64,000 nt of DNA, from assembly GCA_026707745.1 (NCBI GenBank), contig JAPOWG010000037.1, forward strand, positions 100,132 to 164,131, given 5' to 3'. This document shows, piece after piece, positions 17,266 to 25,417 of this stretch. Below the pieces are notes generated by a model. The model worked only from the letters and a program-made list of their open reading frames with translations. It was not told the DNA's origin and searched no databases. The translations under genes were made by a program, and so were the position numbers. The first letter of the stretch is position 1. Every line of letters begins with the position of its first letter. The DNA is from Chloroflexota bacterium. GTDB lineage: Bacteria; Chloroflexota; Anaerolineae; Aggregatilineales; Phototrophicaceae.

Positions 17266-19044
17266 TCAAAAGAGACCAGGGATTCTCTCCGGATCTATAT
17301 TTTCGCCGTATAGGCGCTCATCATTATTCTGAGACAGAGTGCTGCGAGCAGCATAGCCAAAAAAGAAGTGCACGTAATCGGGATCGCTTCGATAAGTTTG
17401 CAGCGCATCTGCCATCTCCCCTGGCTTTTTCGAGCCATAGTACACAATTGCTAAATCCAGGTGCTGATTATTGTGGTAGTCCTCGGTGTTCACGTACGGG
17501 AGCTTCTCCCCTGTTTCAGGGTGTATGTTATTGGGATCTTTCAGTCCTGTGTTCCCGGTTTTTCCGATGATGGCTTCCTCCTTAGTATCGATAATGTTGT
17601 TGGGAAAGATATGCTCGGTATTGATTTCGGATAGGTGACCATAGGCAATGAATATCCTTCCATCTTCCCGCCATTGTCCCGGACTATGGTTGGTGTCATT
17701 TGACAAACTTCGCATAATTGTTTCGTCTTCCAAGTACACTGACGCTGGAAAACTGATGACAACATAGTTACCTAGTGCTGTATCGTTGGATGCCGCTGGG
17801 ACAACAAATTCGGCTCTGACATCTGGACCAATTACAGGTGACTGCACTTGAAATGGTCTATATATATCGGTTATCTTGTTATAGTCCTGTGAAATCACAC
17901 CTACTCCGCTTGCGTCGTACGGCGCGAAAGACATTTTGACTGGCACTTCTTCATCATCGGCTATGATCGATTGCAGTATATACTCCGTTGGAGTGGCAGT
18001 AAGATCTGGAGCATCAGTGGCGATGATTTGCGCAGATGTTTGTGTAGGATAGTTCTCACGCTCTACAAATGGAACGAGGGCAAACTTGGCGTCTGGATCT
18101 AAAGTGTCTATCCAGTATTCTACGTTATCTATTTCAATCAGAAGCGCTCCGTTGCCCGAATCCGATGTTCGCAAATACCTGAATTGCCCTGGTGTGTCAG
18201 AGATTTCATAAATCACGTGAGGTGAATCCACACCTCTCACAAATACTTCTTGCTTGTAGGCCCTCAAAATCCCTGAAACTTCTATCCCAATACTAGGCTC
18301 TTCCCTCGTGTTGTCCGCCAGGTCTTGCGCCGTCGTCTCGACCGGCGCCGAATCCGTTTGCGCCAACCTCTTATCCCAATCCGAGTGTCTGACTTCGTCA
18401 AGCAATTCCAACGCACGCCGATCAGATTCATCGTCCAAGCCCGATCCCGCGAACTGCGCCATATACTCAGCATACTGTTCCTTGGACGGCAGGCCATACT
18501 CTTTGATAACCACCAAGGCAACCCATGCCAAGTCATCATCCACTGTGCTCAAGAGATAATCGATATGCTGCCTTTGCCCTTCGCTTACAGCTGTGTAGCC
18601 GGTCAAGGAAGTTGCTTCCTCCGGCTCGAAGTCTATCAGTCCCGCTTCGCTGATATCGCGTATGCCTTCGTGCTCCGAGAAGCCGGGGATAGCTTGCTCG
18701 CCTGAACCGGCCGCGAGGGCGTCTCTCTTCTTGTCCTCCTTTTCATCCCTGGGTTTACCGACTCCCGCCACAACATAATTTATGTCGTGGTTTATCATGT
18801 TGTCCTGCTGATGAGTCGTTGTCGGTTCTAGGGTCGGTGTTTGCGTGTCACTAGCATCGGAATCGTACGGTGGCAGCCATGACGGCCACCATCACACAGG
18901 TTGCTGTACTGGCTTAGGTTCTGGTACTGGCTCAGGTTCTGGTTCTGGCGGCTTACCCCCGCCACCGGAATTGTACGGCGGCAGCCATGAGGGCCACCAT
19001 CCTATCTTTGGTGGCCTGGAGCTGCCACCACCTTGCGTTGGCAT
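17266..19044 (-). pseudogene. Effector e: complete N-terminus with in-frame TGA, no JAB, degenerate M23 domain
   Basis: ATG 19044 has AGGAAGAGG upstream, like the intact effector. It opens a Gly/Pro-rich leader of 50 residues (MPTQGGGSS..., PEPEPEPVPEPKP) that ends at TGA 18892-18894. The same frame continues through 18798, where an internal ATG starts a 510-residue open frame: NYVVAGVGKPRDE, DALAAGSGEQAIPGF, the alpha-helical conserved region (HIDYLLSTVDDDLAW), then directly an SH3-like segment (YWIDTLDPDAKF) and a degenerate LytM domain (GPDVRAEF, GNYVVISFPASV, IFIAYGHLSEINTEH, IIGKTGNTG, QHLDLAIVYYG). The JAB domain is absent by clean replacement. A 27-bp segment (TACGGYGGCAGCCATGASGG core) is repeated on both sides of the TGA. 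The shorter protein from 18798 may still be made. Confidence 0.7.
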
Positions 19045-19055
19045 GACCTCTTCCT

Positions 19056-19139
19056 TTCTAAGCCTTCAAGTCAATATGTGAATGGGACAGCTTGCCCTGT
19101 CAGAAGCCGCTGCGCATTCCCCTGCCGGATTACGATAAT
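19056..19139 (-). promoter_or_regulatory. Hairpin leader element (one arm decayed)
   Basis: The block TCTAAGCCTTCAAGTCAATATGTGAATGGG matches the leader flanks (split here for length it is CTAA...CAAGTC...TGTGAA), and the 3' arm GCTGCGCAT with loop TTGCCCTGTCAGAAGCC is conserved. The 5' arm is shortened to GACAGC, so the stem is weaker than elsewhere. It lies 12 bp upstream of ATG 19044. Confidence 0.55.
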
Positions 19140-19200
19140 GCGGATGGTCCCGCTTGTTGTCAGTGCTTTTGCACCCTATCTCATGTATATGTTATGTAAA
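19140..19200 (-). repeat. Shared 3' UTR repeat after a propeller gene
   Basis: This is a further copy of the block described at 13229-13287, with CTTGTTGTCAGTGCTTTTGC and a TATCTCATGTATATGTTATG variant. Confidence 0.65.
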
Positions 19201-20403
19201 CTAATGGCGAGGCACCGGCAGAGTTACTAGCAACTGTTTCGATTTGATATTCCATATTGATACCTTGCCATCGGGACCGATAGCAGCCATCAACTCGCTG
19301 TTGGGGTGGAGTTCCGGATTGACACCTGGATATCTTGTCAATTCATGATCTTGCTCCCGGTTCCATACCAATATATGGAATTTTTCTGGAACATTGCTGA
19401 AAGATCGACCGGAAACCAGAAACGTGTCGTTCGCCGTAAACTTAGGTTCGCCGGCCCCGTTGTCAGTGCTGAACACAATCTCATTGGTTTCAAAGTTCCA
19501 CACTAACAACCGTCCGTTCAAACCACAGAAAGTCGCCAGCGAAGTGATATTGTAGCTGTAAGCCATCAATATCCCATTTTCACCACAGGGATCTTCATAA
19601 AGAGACGCGCTGCTCTGCATAGTCCATGTTTTGGTCTCGTAAATCTGGACGTCGCCTTCCCACGTTGCCAATGCAAAGAGTGAGCTATCCGGGCTAAACA
19701 CCGTACCAACGTCGTTGCGCTTTGTTATAATTCCCAGCGGCTGACCGATTCCTCGTTCAATGTCGAATTCATTAATTGGATATGATTTCGTTTCGGTAGC
19801 CGACCAATCCAAGAACTGTTGCCAATCCGGGCTTAGCCAAGGGCGCTTTATCCACTCCTGAGTACGAGCAGCGCCAACCGCATGAACTCGCTGCCCGGTT
19901 TGGATATGCCATATTGACATCTCATGTTCCATTGTCCACCAGTCGCTGAAGGACTTAATATATTTACTGTCGGGGCTAAATGAAATCCATCTGAAGTCGC
20001 TACGAATCGGAGTCGCTAAACTTGATAAATCTAGGATTGCATTGATGTTTTCAATGTCAAATATTGTCAGCCAATCGTAAGTGCCAAGAGCTAAAAACTT
20101 GCTATTCGGACTAAATTCAATCCGGACAGGATAGTCAAACGTATCCATCAGATGTTGTGGCGGTGATGGGAGGTTTTGCAAATCATAAATCCAGACTCCG
20201 CTTTTGTAGCCTGGGATTCTGGGACCGTCCTCTCCATATCTGACAGCGAGGAACCTTCCATTCTTTGACATATTTAAGCGCCTAGCTTTCCATGGGGTAT
20301 CTTCCTGAGCCTGCAAAATGTAGAGAGGTTGCACGCATATTAGACACAAGAGTAAGACTTTGATAATCAACGCTTGGTTACTCCTGCTGATAAATGCTGT
20401 CAT
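19201..20403 (-). CDS. Secreted WD40-like beta-propeller, partner of effector b
   Basis: This protein of 400 residues has the signal peptide ALIIKVLLLCLICVQPLYILQAQ. Its propeller blades include LNMSKNGRFLAVRYG, FSPNSKFLALGTYDWLTIF, FSPDSKYIKSFSDWWTMEHEMSIW, FSPDSSLFALATWEGDVQIYETKTW and the common end NIKSKQLLVTLPVPRH. ATG 20403 starts inside the last codons of effector b (stop at 20378), a 26-bp overlap that suggests translational coupling. An ATG at 20412 is an alternative. Confidence 0.75.
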   Translation of the reverse strand: MTAFISRSNQALIIKVLLLCLICVQPLYILQAQEDTPWKARRLNMSKNGRFLAVRYGEDGPRIPGYKSGVWIYDLQNLPSPPQHLMDTFDYPVRIEFSPNSKFLALGTYDWLTIFDIENINAILDLSSLATPIRSDFRWISFSPDSKYIKSFSDWWTMEHEMSIWHIQTGQRVHAVGAARTQEWIKRPWLSPDWQQFLDWSATETKSYPINEFDIERGIGQPLGIITKRNDVGTVFSPDSSLFALATWEGDVQIYETKTWTMQSSASLYEDPCGENGILMAYSYNITSLATFCGLNGRLLVWNFETNEIVFSTDNGAGEPKFTANDTFLVSGRSFSNVPEKFHILVWNREQDHELTRYPGVNPELHPNSELMAAIGPDGKVSIWNIKSKQLLVTLPVPRH

Positions 20404-21760
20404 TATTCCCATCCTCGTCTCGAGTAGTTCTTGCCAGTTTCAATCTATCAAAGTGTGGCCAAATCCTTACAATATCAATGTTTTCGCCATACACGCTTCC
20501 TTTACCTTCTCCCTGAAAAAGATTACTTCTAATCGCCAAAGTCATGTAACTGTTGGGCTCGGTGCGATCTTTACTCATATGCTCCATGGCGTCAGCGAAG
20601 CCATCTCTGTTGAACCTAGTTGGTCCGAAGTATGCCATGCTTACATCCAAGTGATTTACTAGGTCCAGGTGAAACGCCGTGTTTCCAGTCCATCCTATCG
20701 TTGCCTGTCCCGCGTCTTGGAGAATGGCTTCCGGAAAAATGTGCTGTGTGTCAATCGTTGACAAATGACCTAAACCAATGAAGATTCTGCCGTCTTCTCT
20801 CCAGTCGCTTGGATTATGATTAGGACTTTGCGCTAAACTTTCCATTAATTGTGGGTTCTGTAGAAACACAGATGCCGGAAAACTTACGACAACGTAATTC
20901 CCTAGATTTCTATCATGTTTGTCTTCCCAGCTTACTATCTCCACTCTGACATCGGGTCCTACTACAGGCGACTGTACTTGAAACGAGGCTGTGCTTCCCA
21001 GAGGATTCAAGTCCCGTGAGAGCAGTCCCACTCCACTACGGTTCGCCCATTCGAAATCAGATAACTCGATGTCCAAGGTTCCGCCGTGATAAGCATCGTC
21101 CTCCACCACAAAGGAGGGTAACGCAGGCGGCCTCGCTGAGTTTAGTGTGTTTAGGAAGTCGAGCGAGGTGTTGTCATAAATCTGTCCAGATACTTGTGCA
21201 CGTCGTGAAGTGAAGGGACTAGACGCTAAGTCAACTCGACGAAACTCTAGCTCAGCGCCCAAGTCTCTTAAATCTATCCAGAACTCACTTCCACCGAATT
21301 CAATCTTGACGGCGTAGGGATCTGAGGGGGCTTGGTCCAATACCCTTAATCTGGTTTCGTCTAATGAAAAAGACCAGTCAGGAATCGCCTCACTGCGAAG
21401 AACAGCTTCTTCATTTCCGTACAAGTTTAAATTCCCTTTTACGTGCACTGCTACATATTGCTCTTCCTGCCACATCATCCACTCGGGCGGATTGAGTTGA
21501 TCCGCCCGCGCCTGCGCCCACGACCTGGCTTCCAGCAGCGCGTGTTCCTGCGCCGTCCCCGGAGCCACTTCATAACTGGCTTCCTCGGCGCGTATACGAA
21601 TCATTCCGCGCGCGCCTCGAAAGCTGCACGCAAGTCTGCTTCGGACGCGTCGCTGCCATTGGGATGATTGTGTATGAAGATCAGATCAAGTCCCTTAAAG
21701 GCTTGGACCTCGTAATCCTGCAAGCCTACATACTGTTACCCGCCAGCGCCTAGAACGCCA
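20378..21760 (-). pseudogene. Effector b: JAB broken by stop and deletion, SH3-like and degenerate M23 tail
   Basis: The JAB piece reads VLGAGG, then TAA (21736-21738, a CAA-to-TAA change), QYVGLQDYEV and HNHPNGSDASEAD up to LRAAF. There a deletion near 21610-21620 joins it to the GCGCGCGGAATG segment in a different frame, removing the MLMVVTPQGYEYVYIRG strands. The open frame restarts at ATG 21604 (MIRIRAEEAS) and runs 408 residues: an SH3-like region nearly identical at DNA level to effector d, then a LytM-like domain (GPDVRVEI, GNYVVVSFPASVFL, IFIGLGHLSTIDTQH, IGWTGNTAFH, NHLDVSMAYFG). This copy cannot make an intact JAB protein. Confidence 0.72.
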
Positions 21761-21771
21761 TCATCTATCCT

Positions 21772-21845
21772 CGCTAAACATCAAGTCGATCTGTGAATAG
21801 GGGATGCGTAGCTTGCCCTGTCGAAAGCCGCTGCGCGTCCGCCCG
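21772..21845 (-). promoter_or_regulatory. Hairpin leader element
   Basis: ATGCGTAGC (21804-21812) pairs with GCTGCGCGT (21830-21838), with two G-U pairs, around the 17-nt loop TTGCCCTGTCGAAAGCC. The flank CTAAACATCAAGTCGATCTGTGAA is identical to the copy at 13137. It lies between the 58-residue gene and effector b. Confidence 0.68.
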
Positions 21846-21850
21846 CCGGA

Positions 21851-22027
21851 TTATGCTGCTGCCGCAACCGCGCCGACTAGACCACGTCCCAATTGCGCAT
21901 CGTTGCCCACATCCATGAATGCTTGCTGGAAACCGAGCATCCACTTGGCGGACAAGACGCGAGCCGTCTCGTCTGTGTAGTCGCCATCTCGATCCCAGTC
22001 GACCCCGATGGTCCATGCTGTTGTCAT
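21851..22027 (-). CDS. 58-residue phage-tail-type protein fragment
   Basis: ATG 22027 is preceded by GGAGG and opens MTTAWTIGVDWDRDGDY, followed by TDETARVLSAKWMLGF and ending AVAAAA. The WTIGVDWDRDGDYTDET opening is characteristic of much longer phage/prophage tail-associated proteins that I recognise from actinobacterial and chloroflexal prophages. Here only the N-terminus remains, with an Ala-rich end and a clean TAA, so the gene is either truncated or reduced. It sits inside the effector array, between the first propeller and effector b, which ties tail genes and effector cassettes together. Confidence 0.6.
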   Translation of the reverse strand: MTTAWTIGVDWDRDGDYTDETARVLSAKWMLGFQQAFMDVGNDAQLGRGLVGAVAAAA

Positions 22028-22112
22028 TGCTTACTTCCTCCACTGTTGATTCTGATATTTGAAACGCTTAAATCTGCAATTTGTGAACAAGTTTGAAATT
22101 AGCGGTTACCGC

Positions 22113-23186
22113 CTACCAATCCAACAGGGATCGATAGCTATCGTACTCGGCAATGACTAGGTAAGTGTCAGTCTCCCACATGACGACTCGTCCATCGCTG
22201 CTCACAGCAGCAAGTTTACTCCCGTCAGGGCTCCATTCAATGACCTTGTCAGTATGATATGGGGTATCGATAATGAAAACGTCTGGAATCAGACGAGTGG
22301 CGTCTGTCGATATATCCCAGATTAGCGCGCCGTCACGAGAGAAGTCTCGCTTGGGCGGGTATCCTGATTCGACATGAGAAAAAATGAACGCAAGTTTCGT
22401 AGAGTCTGGATGCCAGCTCATTCCCCACAGCCGCCCTCGCTCATAGTCGAATTCATGTATTCTTTCGCCCCCAATCTCCTCCCACTGGCTGTGAGGATGG
22501 CCAGGCTTCACTCTCCAGACCGTTACAGGACCGTTCCCCGCAGCAATCATATTGCCGTCAGGGCTCCAACGCAACGGACTGTTGCCACCCTCCCTATTCC
22601 AAATGAAGTCGATCAGCATACCTGTATAGCGATGCCAGATTGCGATGCCATTGAGAAAGGGCCCCGACATGATTTCCGGACCTCCGGGGCGCCAATGAAT
22701 CTGTGGCAAGGCGATATGGTACAGGGCTTCAAACGATTTTCTCAAGCGGACTGTTCGCTGTTCAAAATTATGAATTTGGACTTCACGTTCGAAAGCTATG
22801 GCCAAGGCTTCGGACTCGGGGGCCCACTGTATGCTCGTAATCTGAACAGGATCTTGTACTCCATATATTGACAAGTAGGTTTCTTCCTCCGATCTCAGAT
22901 CCCAAACAGTAACCCCCAGTCCATCCTCAGATTGAAACGCGAGCTTTAAGCCATGGTTGCTCCATTTGATGGCAGTTGAGATCCAGTCGTTCACGACTCT
23001 GTACACTGATAAGTCGTCGCTGTTATGAATATGGACGCCTTTGTCGGTGGTTACTGCGATATACCGAGCATCCGAACTCCAATCCAACCCCGCCCCCCAA
23101 AGCTGCGGAAGTTCTTGAGCTCTTGCTGTAGTCAATCTTGGCAGCAAGAGGAGAAGCATTAGGGCCAAACATCGCATTGCGCTCAT
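22113..23186 (-). CDS. Secreted WD40-like beta-propeller, partner of the intact effector
   Basis: This 357-residue protein has a signal peptide (MRCLALMLLLLLPRLTTARAQ). WD40 blades include GLDWSSDARYIAVTTDKGVHIHN, IKWSNHGLKLAFQS, IQWAPESEALAIAFEREVQIHN, RWSPDGNMIAAGNGPVTVW, SWHPDSTKLAFIF and EWSPDGSKLAAVSSDGRVVMWE. It overlaps the stop of the effector by 4 nt (ATGA, 23183-23186), the classical arrangement of tightly coupled genes. It lacks the PVPRH end and 3' UTR repeat shared by the downstream propellers, so it belongs to a different lineage. It is the best candidate for the true partner or immunity protein of the intact effector. Confidence 0.8.
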   Translation of the reverse strand: MSAMRCLALMLLLLLPRLTTARAQELPQLWGAGLDWSSDARYIAVTTDKGVHIHNSDDLSVYRVVNDWISTAIKWSNHGLKLAFQSEDGLGVTVWDLRSEEETYLSIYGVQDPVQITSIQWAPESEALAIAFEREVQIHNFEQRTVRLRKSFEALYHIALPQIHWRPGGPEIMSGPFLNGIAIWHRYTGMLIDFIWNREGGNSPLRWSPDGNMIAAGNGPVTVWRVKPGHPHSQWEEIGGERIHEFDYERGRLWGMSWHPDSTKLAFIFSHVESGYPPKRDFSRDGALIWDISTDATRLIPDVFIIDTPYHTDKVIEWSPDGSKLAAVSSDGRVVMWETDTYLVIAEYDSYRSLLDW

Positions 23187-25309
23187 TCTTCGTCTTCTTC
23201 AATTGGCATTACTGGCCATTCTAACTCATCATACCTCTGCCAGTCGTGGTATTTGGTGTAGCTGAACGCTTCCGGTGGTTTGGCATTAGTATCGCTGCGG
23301 TACTCGGCGTGCTGGTCGAAATACTGTTCCAAGGCGATCGCAATATCCGCCGAGCCGTATTTGTTTAGGAATCTAATCGGTTTTGTATCTGCGAATGCAG
23401 TTGAAAAGTAGTCTTTGTCCAATGGGCCCAACACCTTTGCGGCAACGAGGTCCGCAAAGACTTCACGCTCCGCATTCGAAATGTTAGCACGAGCATCTTC
23501 GTCCAAGTATTCTGCAGCCGAGGCCAAGTTATATCCTTGATATGCATCACCTTTAGGCAGATTCACCCGCTGATTTATGACTTCGTTCTTTAGGAACCAA
23601 AGGAAACTGCCCACCGGTCCTAATTCGGATATGGGTAGTGACGAATCTTCTTGATATTCCACCTTAACCGTACCATAGTCACCCATCCGCCGATCAATCT
23701 CATGCGCGACCTCATGGCCAATTGTCCCAGCTTCAATTTCACTGCCGAGATAGACGATCTTTAGGTCTGGGTTTCCTTTGGCGGTTGATTCCGGCAAAAC
23801 CACCAGGCCTTGATGCTTTGGAAATTCAGCCTCGGGATCCTTTGCGATTCTCTCGTCAGCTCCCAGGATATAAATTGTCTCCTCGGGGGTAGATTCCATG
23901 ATTTCTTTGCCGAAATCATTCAGAAAATGAAACAGAATGATGCCAAGGTTGTAAACCTGTTCCATAGCTAACTCTACATTTGCCCCAACGTCGTATTTGT
24001 CATGGAATTTGAAGGTATACCCAAATATGTCGTGGAGAAGATCCATAGATTTGCCGATCTTTGCTAGAAGCTCTTTCTCACTTTTCCCTTGTAGCTCATC
24101 TAGCCCCGTATTGACAAAATTCTTGAGTTCTTCGTAGCGTGCGATTTCATGTGGATTGACATCCATGTTCGCAATTACCTCAGGATCCTGCTGCAGGAAA
24201 ACCAACTCCGGCGGATTGAGCCGATCCGCGCGCGCCTGTGCCCAGGACCTGGCTTCCAGCAGCGCATGTTCTTGTGCCGTCCCCGGAGCCACTTCATAAC
24301 TAGCTTCTTCGGCACGTATACGAATCATTCCGCGCGCGCCGCGAATGTAGACATATTCGTAGCCCTGTGGCGTCACCACCATCAGCATCTCCGCGCCCGC
24401 CGCGAAAGCCGCGCGCAAGTCCGCCTCCGAAGCATCACTGCCGTTTGGGTGATTGTGTATGAAGATCAGGTCGAGTCCCTTAAAGGCTTCGACCTCGTAG
24501 TCCTGCAAGCCTACATACTGTTGCCCGTCAGCGCCCAGAACGCCCGTCCGGTTGAGCAAGGTCCGACCGGTCTTGGCCTCAATGACCGTCAAACCTTCAA
24601 TCGTGTTGTCCGCCAGGTCTTGCGCCCTCGCCTCGACCGGCGCCGAATCCGCTTGCGCCAAGAAATCATCCCAGTCCGAGTGTCTGACTTGGTCAAGGAG
24701 TGACAGCGCTAGTTGATCCGATTCATCGTCCAAGCCCGATCCCGCGAACTGGGACATATACTCAGCATACTGTTCCTTGGACGGCAGACCATACTCTTTG
24801 ACAACCACCAAGGCAACCCATGCCAAGTCATCATCCACTGTGCTCAAGAGATAATCGATATGCTGCCTTTGCCCTTCGCTTACAGCTGTGTAGCCGGTCA
24901 AGGAAGTTGCTTCCTCCGGCTCGAAGTCTATCAGTCCCGCTTCGCTGATATCGCGTATGCCTTCGTGCTCCGAGAAGCCGGGGATAGCTTGCTCGCCTGA
25001 ACCGGCCGCGAGGGCGTCTCTCTTCTTTTTCTTCTTCTTTTTGTCCTTAGGCTCGCCAACACCCGCAACGACATAATTGAAGTCCTGGTTCAGCATGTTG
25101 TTCTGCTGGTGAGTCGTTGCAGGCGCCGGTTGGCTGTTTGGCGTCGTCGACGCTGGCGGTTTCGGCGCTGGCGGACGCGTATAAATGACCGGTTTATCGC
25201 CAGGATCAAAATTCTCCGGCACTTTCTCCGGGTTATTGATTATGAACTTCTCGCCATCATAAACGATCGAGCCTTCTTGGTCCGATGAAAATCCAGTAAA
25301 CGACATCAT
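23183..25309 (-). CDS. Intact multidomain effector: JAB/MPN domain plus zincin-like metallopeptidase domain
   Basis: This 708-residue protein has no signal peptide. It has a Pro/Thr-rich N-terminus (1-75), a lysine run (about 88-97) and a conserved helical region (about 105-235). The JAB/MPN domain (about 240-335) has a possible catalytic Glu in TVIEAKTG and the JAMM signature HNHPNGSDASEAD (285-297), one residue shorter than the usual HxH-x7-SxxD spacing. A linker rich in Ala/Glu follows (EHALLEARSWAQARADRLNPPE). The C-terminal domain carries HEVAH (532-536), and EREVFADLVAA downstream offers a third zinc ligand of gluzincin type. AAGGA lies 4-7 nt before the ATGATG start. The architecture (common N-terminus, protease-like JAB, variable C-terminal enzyme) resembles polymorphic effectors or toxins; JAB might release the C-terminal domain. 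The delivery route and target are unknown. Confidence 0.8.
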   Translation of the reverse strand: MMSFTGFSSDQEGSIVYDGEKFIINNPEKVPENFDPGDKPVIYTRPPAPKPPASTTPNSQPAPATTHQQNNMLNQDFNYVVAGVGEPKDKKKKKKKRDALAAGSGEQAIPGFSEHEGIRDISEAGLIDFEPEEATSLTGYTAVSEGQRQHIDYLLSTVDDDLAWVALVVVKEYGLPSKEQYAEYMSQFAGSGLDDESDQLALSLLDQVRHSDWDDFLAQADSAPVEARAQDLADNTIEGLTVIEAKTGRTLLNRTGVLGADGQQYVGLQDYEVEAFKGLDLIFIHNHPNGSDASEADLRAAFAAGAEMLMVVTPQGYEYVYIRGARGMIRIRAEEASYEVAPGTAQEHALLEARSWAQARADRLNPPELVFLQQDPEVIANMDVNPHEIARYEELKNFVNTGLDELQGKSEKELLAKIGKSMDLLHDIFGYTFKFHDKYDVGANVELAMEQVYNLGIILFHFLNDFGKEIMESTPEETIYILGADERIAKDPEAEFPKHQGLVVLPESTAKGNPDLKIVYLGSEIEAGTIGHEVAHEIDRRMGDYGTVKVEYQEDSSLPISELGPVGSFLWFLKNEVINQRVNLPKGDAYQGYNLASAAEYLDEDARANISNAEREVFADLVAAKVLGPLDKDYFSTAFADTKPIRFLNKYGSADIAIALEQYFDQHAEYRSDTNAKPPEAFSYTKYHDWQRYDELEWPVMPIEEDEE

Positions 25310-25318
25310 CTCTTCCTT

Positions 25319-25410
25319 GTCTAAAACATCAGATCGATCTGTGAATGGGGGGATGCGCAGCTCGCCCTGTCACAAGCCGCTGCGCATGCCCCCTGCCGGA
25401 TTACGGTGAA
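25319..25410 (-). promoter_or_regulatory. Hairpin leader of the intact effector
   Basis: ATGCGCAGC (25353-25361) and GCTGCGCAT (25379-25387) form a perfect 9-bp stem around the loop TCGCCCTGTCACAAGCC. Flanking GGGG and CCCC can extend it with a bulge. Between it and the ATG lies a second small conserved block with ACATCAGATCGATCTGTGAA. It occupies the whole spacer between the tail-tube-like gene and the effector. Confidence 0.72.
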
Positions 25411-25417
25411 CCGTCGA

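Noticed and set aside
21774..22043. 89-residue open frame on the minus strand
   Set aside because: It is in the wrong frame relative to the 58-residue gene with ribosome site and phage-type sequence at 21851-22027, and its composition is Arg/Gly-rich like a shadow frame.
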